A DNA stretch of 64,000 nucleotides from Cordylochernes scorpioides (GCA_030710605.1 CP092863.1:120323586-120387585); one strand, 5' to 3'; numbered from the stretch's first letter, positions 1 through 11,471 are shown. Numbers and translations are program-made. The notes: a model not told the origin generated them from the letters alone.

Positions 1-1612
1 CATGTATATCGGGATTGAGACAATAACTCTGAAAGATATTACAGTGACCTTTATTGAAGACACACGAGATAACCAATATACACTCATGGACAAAACTTAA
101 GGAAGTTGTACCTTTCACCATGTATATCGGGATTGAGACAATAACTCTGAAAGATATTACAGTGACCTTTATTGAAGACACACGAGCTAACCAATATACA
201 CTCATGGACAAAACTTAAGGAAGTTGTACCTTTCAGCATGTATATCGGGATTGAGACAATAACTCTGAAAGATATTACAGTGACCTTTATTGAAGACACA
301 CGATCTAACCAATATACACTCATGGACAAAACTTAAGGAAGTTGTACCTTTCAGCATGTATATTGGGATTGAGACAATAACTCTGAAATATATTACAGTG
401 ACCTTCATTGAAGACACACGAGCTAACCAATATACACTCATGGACAAAACTTAAGGAAGTTGTACCTTTCAGCATGTATATCGGGATTGAGACAATAACT
501 CAGAAAGATATTACAGTGACCTTCATTGAAGACACACGACTTAACCAATATACACTCATGGACAAAACTTAAGGAAGTTGTACCTTTCAGCATGTATATC
601 GGGATTGAGACAATAACTCAGAAAGATATTACAGTGACCTTTATTGAAGATACACGAGATAACCAATATACACTCATGGACAAAACTTAAAGAAGTTGTA
701 CCTTTTAACATGTATATCGGGATTGAGACAATAACTCTGAAAGATATTACAATGACCTTTATTGAAGACACACACGAGTTAACCAATATACACTCATGGA
801 CAAAACTTAAGGAAGTTGTACCTTTCAGCATGTATATCGGGATTGAGACAATAACTCTGAAAGATATTACAGTGACCTTTATTGAAGACACACGAGCTAA
901 CCAATATACACTCATGGACAAAACTTAAGGAAGTTGTACCTTTCACCATGTATATCGGGATTGAGACAATAACTCTGAAAGATATTACAGTGACCTTTAT
1001 TGAAGACACACGAGCTAACCAATATACACTCATGGACAAAACTTAAGGAAGTTGTACCTTTCAGCATGTATATTGGGATTGAGACAATAACTCTGAAATA
1101 TATTACAGTGACCTTCATTGAAGACACACGAGCTAACCAATATACACTCATGGACAAAACTTAAGGAAGTTGTACCTTTCAGCATGTATATCGGGATTGA
1201 GACAATAACTCTGAAAGATATTACAGTGACCTTCATTGAAGACACACGAGCTAACCAATATACACTCATGGACAAAACTTAAGGAAGTTGTACCTTTCAG
1301 CATGTATATCGGGATTGAGACAATAACTCTGAAATATATTACAATGACCTTTATTGAAGACACACGAGATAACCAATATAAAGTCATGGACAAAACTTAA
1401 GGAAGTTGTACCTTTCAGCATGTATATCGGGATTGAGACAATAACTCTGAAAGATATTACAGTGACCTATATTCAAGACACACGAGATAACCAATATACA
1501 CTCATGGACAAAACTTAAGTAAGCTGTATCTTTTATCATGTATATCGGGATTGAGACAATAACTCTGAAAGATATTACAGTGACCTTTATTGAACACCTA
1601 CGAGATAACCAA
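1..1612 (+). repeat. 118-bp satellite array (about 13.5 units), open at left edge
   Basis: Head-to-tail monomers of 118 bp. Each begins with the motif TACACTCATGGACAAAACTT and ends just before the next copy with GAGATAACCA or a close variant. Units differ by a few substitutions. Short open frames of 81 codons recur every 118 bp on the minus strand because one monomer is almost open, but 118 is not a multiple of 3, so they are not genes. The last unit runs into AACCAAGTGTGAACAAAA, the sequence that follows the monomer in single-copy MITE versions elsewhere in the window. The array therefore looks like an expanded MITE whose left end lies outside the window. Confidence 0.95.
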
Positions 1613-2084
1613 GTGTGAACAAAATTTCCACTGCAACCTAAAAAAAAAGGGTATTTTTGCCGACTACAAATAGGCCTATCGGTGAATAATACAATTAACC
1701 TCGTATTTGCATAAAACCGCAGACACCTGATATATCACCCGGTTCCTTAAAAATGTTCCATTTGAGTCGAATACGGTAAGAGTAATATAGTTGCCTCGTA
1801 TTGCCCATTCCCCACAATACTCAACAACCTCCAATAAGAGACCTTCACCTGGAGAGCCCAGGAGTAGCCTTTATTACCAAGAATGGGGGTTTATACTTTA
1901 CCTTCATTAGATATTTTATTTAGGTGTTGAGCTAATATACTATTTTGTTGTTTGGATGTATGAAGAACCATTTTAAATATCATGTCTAATATGTTCTTTT
2001 TACTGATTTATTGGGATAGTTTCTTGATGTGAACATTTTGTCGAGTTTGTTTGAATATGCTACCTTTAGAGGTGTTCTATACAC
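1613..2084. other. Spacer without recognisable gene
   Basis: AT-rich sequence between two tandem arrays. The first ~30 bases are the continuation of the MITE right part. I see no open frame of useful length, RNA gene or repeat match to the rest of the window. Confidence 0.6.
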
Positions 2085-5000
2085 CCCAGCTAGAGAACTC
2101 GTAGTACACCATGTACCCCAGCCACAGTACTCGTAGTGTTCCATGTACCCCAGTCACAGTACTCGTAGTGCACCATGTACCCCAGCTACAGAACTCGTAG
2201 TCCACCATGTACCCTAGCTACGGAACTCGTACTGTACCATGTACCCCAGCTACAGAACTCGTAGTGTACCATGTACCCCAGCCACAGAACTTGTAGTGCA
2301 CCATGTACCCCAGCTACAGAACTCGTAGTACACCATGTACCCCAGCCACAGTACTCGTAGTGTTCCATGTACCCTAGTCACAGTACTCGTAGTGCACCAT
2401 GTACCCCAGCCACAGTACTCGTAGTGCACCATGTACCCCAGCCACAGTACTCGTAGTGTTCCATGTACCCCAGTCACAGTACTCGTAGTGCACCATGTAC
2501 CCCAGCTAGAGAACTCGTAGTGCACCATGTACCCCAGCCACAGTACTCGTAGTGTTCCATGTACCCCAGTCACAGTACTCGTAGTGCACCATGTACCCCA
2601 GCTACAGTACTCGTAGTGTTCCATGTACCCCAGTCACAGTACTCGTAGTGTTCCATGTACCCCAGTCACAGTACTCATAGTGCACCATGTACCCCAGCTA
2701 GAGAACTCGTAGTGCACCATGTACCCCAGCCACAGTACTCGTAGTGTTCCATGTACCCCAGTCACAGTACTCGTAGTGCACCATGTACCCCAGCTACAGT
2801 ACTCGTAGTGTTCCATGTACCCCAGTCACAGTACTCGTAGTGCACCATGTACCCCAGCTACAGAACTCGTAGTACACCATGTACCCCAGTTACAGAACTC
2901 GTAGTACACCATGTATCCCAGCTACAGAACTCGTAGTACACCATGTATCCCAGCTACAGAACTCGTAGTACACCATGTACCCCAGCCACAGTACTCGTAG
3001 TGTTCCATGTACCCCAGTCACAGTACTCGTAGTACACCATGTATCCCAGCTACAGAACTCGTAGTACACCATGTACCCCAGCTAGAGAACTCGTAGTGCA
3101 CCATGTACCCCAGCCACAGTACTCGTAGTGTTCCATGTACCCCAGTCACAGTACTCGTAGTACACCATGTACCCCAGCTACAGAACTCGTAGTACACCAT
3201 GTACCCCAGCTACAGAACTCGTAGTACACCATGTATCCCAGCTACAGAACTCGTAGTACACCATGTATCCCAGCTACAGAACTCGTAGTGCACTATGTAC
3301 CCCAGCTACAAAACTCGTAGTACACCATGTACCCCAGCTAGAGGACTCGTAGTACACCATGTACCCCAGCCACAGTACTCGTAGTGTTCCATGTACCCCC
3401 AGTCACAGTACTCGTAGTACACCATGTATCCCAGCTACAGAACTCGTAGTACACCATGTACCCCAGCTAGAGAACTCGTAGTGCACCATGTACCCCAGCC
3501 ACAGTACTCGTAGTGTTCCATGTACCCTAGTCACAGTACTCGTAGTACACCATGTACCCCAGCTAAAAAACTCGTAGTACACCATGTACCCCAGCTACAG
3601 AACTCGTAGTACACCATGTACCCCAGCTACAGAACTCGTAGTGCACCATGTACCCCAGCTACAGAACTCGTAGTACACCATGTACCCCAGCTACAGAACT
3701 CGTAGTACACCATGTATCCCAGCTACAGAACTCGTAGTACACCATGTATCCCAGCTACAGAACTCGTAGTGCACTATGTACCCCAGCTACAGAACTCGTA
3801 GTACACCATGTACCCCAGCTATAGAACTCGTAGTACACCATGTACCCCAGCTAGAGAACTCGTAGTACACCATGTACCCCAGCCAAAGAACTCGTAGTGC
3901 ACCATGTACCCCAGCTACAGAACTCGTAGTACACCATGTACCCCAGCTACAGAACTCGTAGTACACCATGTATCCCAGCTACAGAACTCGTAGTACACCA
4001 TGTATCCCAGCTACAGAACTCGTAGTGCACTATGTACCCCAGCTACAGAACTCGTAGTACACCATGTACCCAGCTACAGAACTCGTAGTACACCATGTAC
4101 CCCAGCTATAGAACTCGTAGTACACCATGTACCCCAGCTAGAGAACTCGTAGTACACCATGTACCCCAGCCACAGTACTCGTAGTGTTCCATGTACCCCA
4201 GTCACAGTACTCGTAGTGCACCATGTACCCCAGCTACAGTACTCGTAGTGTTCCATGTACCCCAGCCACAGTACTCGTAGTGTTCCATGTACCCTAGTCA
4301 CAGTACTCGTAGTACACCATGTACCCCAGCTAAAAAACTCGTAGTACACCATGTACCCCAGCTACAGAACTCGTAGTACACCATGTACCCCAGCTACAGA
4401 ACTCGTAGTGCACCATGTACCCCAGCTACAGAACTCGTAGTACACCATGTACCCCAGCTACAGAACTCGTAGTACACCATGTATCCCAGCTACAGAACTC
4501 GTAGTACACCATGTATCCCAGCTACAGAACTCGTAGTGCACTATGTACCCCAGCTACAGAACTCGTAGTACACCATGTACCCCAGCTACAGAACTCGTAG
4601 TACACCATGTACCCCAGCTATAGAACTCGTAGTACACCATGTACCCCAGCTACAGAACTCGTAGTACACCATGTACCCCAGCTACAGAACTCGTAGTGCA
4701 CCATGTACCCCAGCTACAGAACTCGTAGTACACCATGTACCCCAGCTACAGAACTCGTAGTACACCCTGTATCCCAGCTACAGAACTCGTAGTACACCAT
4801 GTATCCCAGCTACAGAACTCGTAGTGCACTATGTACCCCAGCTACAGAACTCGTAGTACACCATGTACCCCAGCTACAGAACTCGTAGTACACCATGTAC
4901 CCCAGCTATAGAACTCGTAGTACACCATGTACCCCAGCTACAGAACTCGTAGTACACCATGTACCCCAGCTACAGAACTCGTAGTACACCATGTATCCCA

Positions 5001-5606
5001 GCTACAGAACTCGTAGTACACCATGTACCCCAGCCACAGTACTCGTAGTGTTCCATGTACCCCAGTCACAGTACTCGTAGTACACCATGTATCCCAGCTA
5101 CAGAACTCGTAGTACACCATGTACCTCAGCTAGAGAACTCGTAGTGCACCATGTACCCCAGCCACAGTACTCGTAGTGTTCCATGTACCCTAGTCACAGT
5201 ACTCGTAGTACACCATGTACCCCAGCTAGAGAACTCGTAGTACACCATGTACCCCCAGCCACAGTACTCGTAGTGTTCCATGTACCCCAGTCACAGTACT
5301 CGTAGTACACCATGTACCCCAGCAACAGAACTCGTAGTACACCATGTACCCCAGCTAGAGAACTCGTAGTACACCATGTATCCCAGCTACAGAACTCGTA
5401 GTACACCATGTACCCCAGCTAGAGAACTCGTAGTACACCATGTACCCCAGCCTCAGTACTCGTAGTGTTCCATGTACCCCAGTCACAGTACTCGTAGTAC
5501 ACCATGTACCCCAGCTACAGAACTCGTAGTACACCATGTACCCCAGCTAGAGAACTCGTAGTACACCATGTACCCCAGCCAAAGAACTCGTAGTTCATCA
5601 TGCGTA
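2085..5606 (+). repeat. 32-bp minisatellite array, about 110 units
   Basis: The unit is 32 bp: CCCAGCTACAGAACTCGTAG followed by TACACCATGTAC. At least three variants are interspersed: GCTACAGAACTC...TACACC, GCCACAGTACTC...TGTTCC and GTCACAGTACTC...TGCACC. A rarer variant with GTGCACTATG sits at 3288, 3769, 4025, 4536 and 4824. Those spacings are close to multiples of 32 (481, 256, 511, 288), so variants spread as blocks. Minus-strand reading frames are by-products of the period. The array ends about 215 bp before the SUV39H-like start codon. Confidence 0.95.
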
Positions 5607-5820
5607 CCTTCATTTACACAGATCTCAGATGAATGTCACCGGCGACCTCTGAAACAACTCCTCCAAACAATGGGCCAAAAAGTCTTAGAAACAAAGATTT
5701 AACGATATTAGAGGACAGATCAATTTCTAGAACCTTCTATCTAACCACAAAACATCAAAACTTATTCTTGAAACAACCTCTCGAATTGTTCTTAAATCAA
5801 TAACTCATTCAAGGTATGAG
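5607..5820 (+). other. 5' flank of SUV39H-like gene with candidate splice acceptor
   Basis: Unique sequence between the minisatellite and the methyltransferase ATG. The methyltransferase frame is open back to a TAG at 5728-5730. That TAG lies in CAATTTCTAG, which also reads as a plausible 3' splice site (pyrimidine run then AG at 5729-5730). If an upstream exon is spliced in here, the protein would gain residues encoded from 5731 and possibly a chromodomain from further upstream. No TATA box is evident. Confidence 0.35.
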
Positions 5821-7161
5821 ATGGGTCAAACGAGAGGAGATCAAGAGATTCAGACAGATGGAACATCTACAAACGTTCTTACGTCGACAGTAGATACTGA
5901 TGCTACTACCTCAAATGAAAAACACATTCCAGTTGAGGAATTCAGTCGAGCGTTCAAACGTAGACGCTTGCTATCTACTGAAGTCGCTCACGGTTCCACT
6001 TCCTCACAGTATTCTACCGAGCTACCGTATCTACAAGATGGAAAGGTCTTCGAAAAGCTATCTACCAAACTCTTGGAACAAATTAGTTTAAAACATTCAC
6101 AGGATTCTTTGTTATTGATTAAAACTCTTCTATGGATGACAGAATTGGAATATACAGATCTTTTGTCTTTGCGGAGAATCTTTGGACTCGAATTTGAACC
6201 ACTTATTAGCAGTACACATCGGCTACGATCACTGAAGAAATCCCTTTATGCCATTCTTGACTCAAATTGCTTTCTGGATAACAAGTTAAAGATAAGTGAG
6301 AATTTCGGGAGCATTCCAAACTTTGTTGAATTTGTAACGAAACGTCAAGAACTACAGAATCAATTGAAGATATGGAAACCAAACGAATTGAAAAATCAAC
6401 ATTTAGAAATCGAAAATAATATCGATTTTGAAATTCCTCCCGAAAATTTCGAATTTATAACAGATTACATAGCAGGTCCGAATATTGTAATTCTTCAGGA
6501 TCCTTTGATAGGCTGTCGTTGTATTGATTGCTTTAACAGCCAATGTCATTGCTGTCCATCAATGGCTGGTGTTGAATTCGCTTATGGAAAAACAAGAAAA
6601 CTACGTCTTGAACCAGGATTTCCTATCTACGAATGCAACCGTCTATGTAGATGCGGTGATAACTGTAAAAACAGAGTGACACAGCGAGGTACAAAATACC
6701 ATCTATGCATCTACAGAACAAGCAATCGTGGATGGGGACTCAAAACTCTACAAAGAATTCCTAAAGGCGCATTTGTCATTGAATACCTGGGTGAAGTGAT
6801 TTCGAGCGAAGACGCAGAGACTAAAGGAAGAATGTATGATATTGAAGGCAATACCTATCTATTTGATTTGGATTTTGAAAGTGAGGAAAACATATTTACA
6901 GTAGATGCTACTCATGTAGGGAATGCATCAAGATTCATTAACCATTCCTGTAGTCCCAATTTAACAGTACATGCTGTTTACATCAACAATCCAAACCCAG
7001 CTATGCCCAGATTGGCCTTTTTCACCCGTCGAATCATCCAACCTGGCGAAGAACTCACTTTAGACTATGGACTCAACACCTTAAAACACCGTCGTGGAAG
7101 AGGTGGCAAAGTTGAATGTAAATGCGGAAGCTCAAATTGCCGACAGTACATTTTCCAATAA
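5821..7161 (+). CDS. SUV39-type histone H3 lysine-9 methyltransferase (SET domain)
   Basis: 446-residue nuclear enzyme predicted to methylate histone H3 lysine 9 using S-adenosylmethionine, which supports heterochromatin formation. A pre-SET zinc cluster spans about residues 231-285 (GCRCIDC at 231-237, CHCC at 242-245, YECNRLCRCG at 270-279). The SET domain spans about 293-417, with RGWG at 303-306, the catalytic/SAM motif NHSC at 374-377 and ELTLDYG at 411-417. The post-SET motif CKCGSSNC is at 433-440. Residues 170-200 resemble the linker that precedes pre-SET in SUV39H1. Vertebrate SUV39H1 (about 412 residues) has an N-terminal chromodomain. I cannot see one in residues 1-170 here, which are Ser/Thr-rich then helical. 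The frame is uninterrupted across 1.34 kb, so this is a single-exon gene, a retrogene, or the large last exon of a gene with upstream exons. The closest paralogue class is SUV39H/Su(var)3-9 rather than G9a, since there are no ankyrin repeats. Confidence 0.9.
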   Translation: MGQTRGDQEIQTDGTSTNVLTSTVDTDATTSNEKHIPVEEFSRAFKRRRLLSTEVAHGSTSSQYSTELPYLQDGKVFEKLSTKLLEQISLKHSQDSLLLIKTLLWMTELEYTDLLSLRRIFGLEFEPLISSTHRLRSLKKSLYAILDSNCFLDNKLKISENFGSIPNFVEFVTKRQELQNQLKIWKPNELKNQHLEIENNIDFEIPPENFEFITDYIAGPNIVILQDPLIGCRCIDCFNSQCHCCPSMAGVEFAYGKTRKLRLEPGFPIYECNRLCRCGDNCKNRVTQRGTKYHLCIYRTSNRGWGLKTLQRIPKGAFVIEYLGEVISSEDAETKGRMYDIEGNTYLFDLDFESEENIFTVDATHVGNASRFINHSCSPNLTVHAVYINNPNPAMPRLAFFTRRIIQPGEELTLDYGLNTLKHRRGRGGKVECKCGSSNCRQYIFQ

Positions 7162-7166
7162 ATAAA
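7157..7166 (+). terminator. Polyadenylation signals overlapping the SUV39H-like stop codon
   Basis: Two overlapping AATAAA hexamers begin at 7157 and 7161, and the stop TAA lies inside the first. A short A run follows. This gives an extremely short 3' UTR, or may be the trace of a poly(A) tail if the locus is a retrocopy. Confidence 0.5.
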
Positions 7167-7214
7167 AAAATTCTCCTAAATTCCTAAACACCCCTAAAAT
7201 GTTTTTATTTTTAT

Positions 7215-7570
7215 TATCCCTAGTACACGTAGTACAAGCCATTATAATCATGGTAGGTAGAAGTTGGCGACTGCTTTTACTGTAAGTGCATCACATGTCT
7301 ACACATGTATAAATCAGTTCAACTTTTAACGATGTGGACTTCGTGAGCCCCAAGCCGCTACGGTAACCGTGAACAGGGAACTCTGAAATGTGGCTGACTA
7401 ACGGAGCAATGGCATCCTCCTTTTCCATGGAGTGGATAAGACACCACCTCCAGTTCAACTTTTGCACTTACAAATGTGCCATAGCTCCGTTTGGTTACTT
7501 CCACTCACTAATGGGGTTGGACTTTTGCAAGAATCGGTGGCCATTGAAGCAATGTTATATGTGTCATTAA
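7215..7570 (-). mobile_element. tRNA-derived SINE, family A, minus copy split by a 123-bp insert
   Basis: Reading the minus strand, the copy contains the family body: GATTCTTGCAAAAGTCCAAC, then AAGTAACCAAACGG, then ACATGTGTAGACATGTGATG, then CATGATTATAATGGCTTGTA. It matches the plus-strand copy at 15262-15565. It is interrupted at 7328-7450 by unrelated sequence between two copies of a 13-bp duplication. The tRNA-like head is not preserved at the 7570 end. Confidence 0.75.
7328..7450. mobile_element. 123-bp insert with 13-bp target-site duplication
   Basis: Flanked by perfect direct repeats CAGTTCAACTTTT at 7315-7327 and 7451-7463. Removing the insert plus one repeat restores the SINE body. 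The insert is GC-richer than its surroundings and has no poly(A). One minus-strand frame is open through its length. I do not recognise the source, which could be an mRNA or small-RNA fragment retroposed by a LINE. It occurs once in this window. Confidence 0.6.
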
Positions 7571-7984
7571 CGCGCTATCTATCTACAAGAAATGATATCA
7601 CCATAGCGCGAATTTTTCAGTTTATATATTGTCACGTGGAAATTAGGAACGACCAAACTTCAGGATGACAGAGACATTTTTTAAAGAAAATAACAAACTA
7701 TATTTGAGAGAGAGAGAGAGAGATATTTATAACCCAGGGAGCACGGAACACCAACTACCCGGGGAGTCCAGCTCACCAGTATGGACTAGTGTTGAACGTC
7801 ACTCGCGTCCTGTTTTGATTTCTGAGTTGAACCAGTTGACCAAAAAGTTCCATGCTGAGTTTGGCCATAGATGTAGGGTTGAGATGGGTCAGTCCAAGCA
7901 GCTGTTTGTATCCTATGTCTCAGGAAAGCTTTACAGCTGAACTATAAAAATAAACAACATCATTTCTCCCAAACTGAAACAACA
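7571..7984. other. No supported gene; one short unassigned open frame
   Basis: AT-rich with a (GA)n run near 7708-7722. A plus frame at 7665-7940 (91 codons) has no recognisable domain. Its second half (about codons 45-91) is compositionally more protein-like than the first, but nothing else supports expression. Confidence 0.3.
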
Positions 7985-8060
7985 GCGAACTCACATATCA
8001 TAGCAAACAACAGCAAAAAGGATTTTATTAGGGCCCATTGCCCTGTATGGATTCGCCATA
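7985..8060 (-). mobile_element. Non-LTR retrotransposon 3' tail, minus
   Basis: On the minus strand this reads TGGCGAATCCATACAGGGCA, a short hairpin (GGGCAATGGGCCC), AATAAAATCC, then a run of TTG-like units. The same organisation (hairpin, AATAAAGGCTTT, (TTG)n) ends the elements at 58225-58904 and 43968-44228. It is a very 5'-truncated copy. Confidence 0.6.
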
Positions 8061-8189
8061 CAACAACAAAATAATACAACAATTTTTTTCTCCCTTTCCC
8101 CATGTGCACGTGAGCCTTTGTTTGAAAAGGGATTTATTTACACATCTGTTCTAAAACTTTCCTCACTACCTCTTTTATGTATGAATCTA

Positions 8190-8592
8190 CTAGCCGAATG
8201 ACCCGGGCAACGCCCGTGTTTTACCCGATTGAATGTTTTGATTCAAATACTATTTGTTACAATTATAGATTGGCGCCTTAAATAATTGCATATGTTGGTT
8301 AATAACTACAGCCTATGTGCTTTATCTGTCTATGTACTGTTGGCTTCCGTAGGCGTCTCTTACTGGAAAAAAGAAAGAGAGGATTCCATTTGGTTATCAT
8401 CTAATATATGCATTTATTTAGGGAGCGACCCGCTCCAACACAATAGTTACATAAACAGCGAGTGGGGGGGGGCAAAGGTGGCGTGACCGTAGCCAACCAA
8501 TAGGAGGGCGCCATTCCAGAAAAAAAGCAAACGGTGACAGAGAGAGATGATTGATTAGAAGATGAGGAATAACGCTCGTAACTGTATATAGA
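8190..8592 (-). mobile_element. Non-autonomous Helitron, minus (3' end clear, 5' end tentative)
   Basis: The minus-strand 3' terminus reads ACGGGCGTTGCCCGGGTCATTCGG then CTAG followed by host T at 8189. This is a GC hairpin about 8-10 nt before CTRR, the hallmark of Helitron 3' ends. A possible 5' end TCTATATACAG lies at 8592, but its flanking base is T rather than the usual A, so that boundary is weak. No Rep/helicase coding is present. Confidence 0.65.
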
Positions 8593-8907
8593 ATTTAAAA
8601 TTGATCTGTAGAAATTATAGAGTTCTATTGCTATATTTTTCTTTCCTGAAATAGTTCTCAGCGTCTGCAGTGGGTTGCTAAATCTCCAAAAGGTGTTTTT
8701 AAGAGTTTTTTTTCTCTTTCTTCACCTAAATATTTGCATTCTATGAACATATCATAACATCCTCATAAAGCAGAAAAGATTTTTCATGGAAAGCTAGGCC
8801 TACATAGTTGACCTAAAAGCAATATGGAAATATAAAACTCTCCAAGACTACAGACAATTTCTAAAATCTAGGACTAGAAATAATCCTACCAAAAGTCTTT
8901 ATACACT
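8593..8907. other. AT-rich spacer
   Basis: No gene, RNA or repeat seen beyond homopolymer runs. Confidence 0.5.
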
Positions 8908-9090
8908 TCACTCATGGACAAAACTTATATAAGTGGAAAGTCTTTAATGTCGACGGTCGTTTTTTTTTTTTTTAAGAGACAGAGTCTGTTCACACTTGGT
9001 TATCTGGTGTGTCTTATTGTCTTAATCTAAATATATATGTTAATAGGTAAAACTTCCTTAAGTTTTGTCTCAATGAGTGTTTTTTAACTA
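8908..9090. mobile_element. MITE related to the 118-bp satellite, internally deleted
   Basis: Ends are inverted: CACTCATGGACAAAACTT at the left and AAGTTTTGTCTCAATGAGTG at the right. Inside are the family marks GGAAAGTCTTT, GACGGTCG, the A/T run, GAGACAGAG, GTTCACACTTGGTTATCT and GTGTGTCTT. Most of the 118-bp monomer is missing, so this copy holds less than one satellite unit. Confidence 0.75.
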
Positions 9091-9529
9091 AAATACGGAA
9101 AGGCAGATATGATTCGTAAATAGCTCTGAAAAAAATTATCAAAAAATACCATTTATCATATTTTATAATTTCAAACGTAGCATATAAATAGATATTACCC
9201 AGTTTCGTTTTGTAGGAACCCTTGTGAAACGAGAAAAACGATATATTTTTACTAATAAATATACCCATCTTTCATTCATGAATATCCTCAAATAAGTGTT
9301 TTCGTTGATACAAAATTTTAAATTACGTAATATTTGTTTATTTTTTCATACCACAAAAATATATATATGTTATAAAAACAAATGAGTGAGATTTTCTGCT
9401 TAAATTTAGATCATGTTGAGGATTATGCCATGGAGTTATTTGCTGGTTCATTTTTAGTACTAAATGGTATTGGTGATGCAGTCGTGGCACGAATCTTGAA
9501 AGTAAAATAATAAAAATAGTAAAGATTAG
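9091..9529. other. AT-rich spacer
   Basis: No supported gene. A minus open frame at 9014-9268 is low-complexity and partly inside the MITE end. Confidence 0.4.
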
Positions 9530-9722
9530 AAATTGCTTTAATTGAACTTATAAGATATAAAAAAAAACAACATAATTTGATAAAAGTAATGCCTGGTTTA
9601 AGGCGAGAAGAATAAGGAAAACAAAAGATTATTTACATTATGTACAAAGATTTGAGCCGGCCCTTGGGATAAAATAACAAGTTTTTATAGTGGAAGCATG
9701 ACCTCTGGCGGTCGATTTAGCA
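9530..9722 (-). repeat. Dispersed repeat family C, minus copy
   Basis: Matches, in reverse, the copies at 20007-20205 and 59548-59870. On the minus strand it starts near CGACCGCCAGAGGTCATGC and continues through GGCCGGCTCAAATCTTTGTA, CATAATGTAAATAA and AGGCATTACTTTTATCAAAT to an AT-rich tail. It is about 190 bp. No coding or tRNA-like head, so probably a short non-autonomous element. Confidence 0.7.
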
Positions 9723-10309
9723 GAGTATTTGTATCCATGAAATATAATTTTAAATAAAATAATATTTTAATATAACAATTTTAAATAAAATATTTTGATT
9801 TAACATATATATATATTTTTAATTTCGAAAAATATGCAAATAAATGGTATGTAAATAAGTATTCTGATATCTCACAGAAAAAAAAAAAAGTTCAATGAAA
9901 ATTCTTCCATGAATTTGCCATGCCATAACATTAATCCTAAGGGTAAATTAACTACTCACTGAGTCTTAGCCATTACCTAAAGAGCTCCCCAATAGAAAAG
10001 GAATTCTCCTCAAGGAAACAATACTTGGCCCAGTATTCAGTGGGATCCTTTACGGATGAGAGAGTCATTCGGTTGACAATTAACTGCCTCGTTGGGATTA
10101 TCACCTTCCTACTGCTGGACAATCCTAATTGTCTTCTGGTAGTGGCTCCGTCTAGCGGTGAATATTCGCACTAAATTCCTCAATAACCATTAACCTAACT
10201 TTATCTATAGCAGACGACTAGAGAGAGAGAGAGAGAGAGAGAGATCTTAACACTCTCCACAAAATGTTACAAAATGAATTTATAACAGAAAACGTAAAGT
10301 TTTATTAAG
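9723..10309. other. AT-rich spacer with a (GA)n tract
   Basis: A GA microsatellite lies at about 10219-10242. I see no gene or recognised element in the rest. Confidence 0.5.
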
Positions 10310-10735
10310 CCAATATGTAATTTAGATTTTTTTTTTAGAAAGAGCATAACCTCGAAAGTTTTCAAATTACTATTTTATAGAATTGAAGTGTGGATTCAAA
10401 CTGAATTAATTTAAGACTGAAACTTATTTAAAGTTTTAATAATAATAGGTTATTTTGATTGATTGATTCTTTTTTTTTTTTTTTTTAGAAAGAGCATAAC
10501 CTCGAAAGTTTTCTAACTTCAGTTTTAAATATAATTAAAGTGGTTTTAAACTGAATGAATTTAAAATTGAAACTTGAAGCTTTATTGAGTCAATAGGTTA
10601 TTTCGATTTATTTCTTGAAAGAGCATAACATCGAAAGTTTCTTATTATAGTTTTATATAATTAAAATGTTTTTAAACTGAATTAATTTAAAACCGTAACG
10701 TAAAGGTTTATTGATGATATATTAATTTGAATTAT
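10310..10735 (+). repeat. Degenerate 126-152-bp tandem repeat, about 3 units
   Basis: The marker AGAAAGAGCATAACCTCGAA recurs near 10337 and 10489 and, diverged, near 10615. Each is preceded by a T run and followed by a block about TTTTAAACTGAATTAATTTA. The same repeat forms a second cluster at 12545-12885. Confidence 0.8.
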
Positions 10736-10749
10736 ATATATATATTCAC

Positions 10750-11186
10750 ATTACAGTCACTTCAAATACCTAAAAAATTCAATAACAGCAGAACGATATT
10801 TATTCACAACTATTCCTCCAGCAATTAAAAGATTTTTTGCACAACTGAGACTCCTATGGACGATCTTCCCAGAAAATCGTTCAAAGCGCTGGAAGATTGA
10901 TTTGACTCTAACTTGCGATCTGTGTAAAAACAGAATCCAAGAAGAAATTATGCATATAATATTTGGATGCTCTTGCTTAGAGAAACAGAGGAAAGAAATT
11001 TTGGGGGACTTACCCTGGTCTCAACCTGACTGCCAACAAATTTGCAGCTGGATGAACACACTGATGGTTGATCAGGGTCTCTCCCTCGGTTTATATAAAT
11101 TCTACAAGGCCGCAGTCAATGTCCGTTGGAGAACAATGGAAGCGCCGAATGTCGTGGTTTGCTTGGAGGAAGAAGGCGAAGATTGA
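10750..11186 (+). pseudogene. Non-LTR retrotransposon ORF2 C-terminus, 5'-truncated
   Basis: An open frame without its own start reads continuously from about 10755 to the stop at 11186. It carries the terminal cysteine-histidine motif of non-LTR reverse transcriptases (CDLCKNRIQEEIMHIIFGC). The related fragments at 43968-44228 and 58225-58904 have the same layout. The RT palm is missing. It is followed at 11187-11475 by a 3' UTR ending in GTATAGGGCTGGATGCCCCA, AATAAAAAGG and a (TG)n/(TA)n tail, so this is the 3' end of a dead LINE copy. Confidence 0.75.
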
Positions 11187-11471
11187 ACGCGGCTGATTCC
11201 ACACTGGCCCTCTCAATGATATCCTAACCTTGACATATCCTAAACATTGGTACTTTAATTTAAATATTTAATCATGTATGGTTCCTTTTGCTCTGTATGT
11301 TTATTTTGTGTATATATGGTTATATTCCTTTTTGTTTGTTTTTTCTTTCTTCTCTCTTTTCTTTTTCCTTATTACCTCTTGAATTCCAGTTTTTACTTTT
11401 GAAATATCTTCCTTTGCTAAATCCTGTAGAGGGGAATCATGTATAGGGCTGGATGCCCCAATAAAAAGGCT

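Noticed and set aside
2085..5606. Minus-strand frames rich in Trp/Tyr/Val in the 32-bp array
   Set aside because: By-product of a 32-bp period (96 bp = 3 units keeps a frame open). No evidence of translation.
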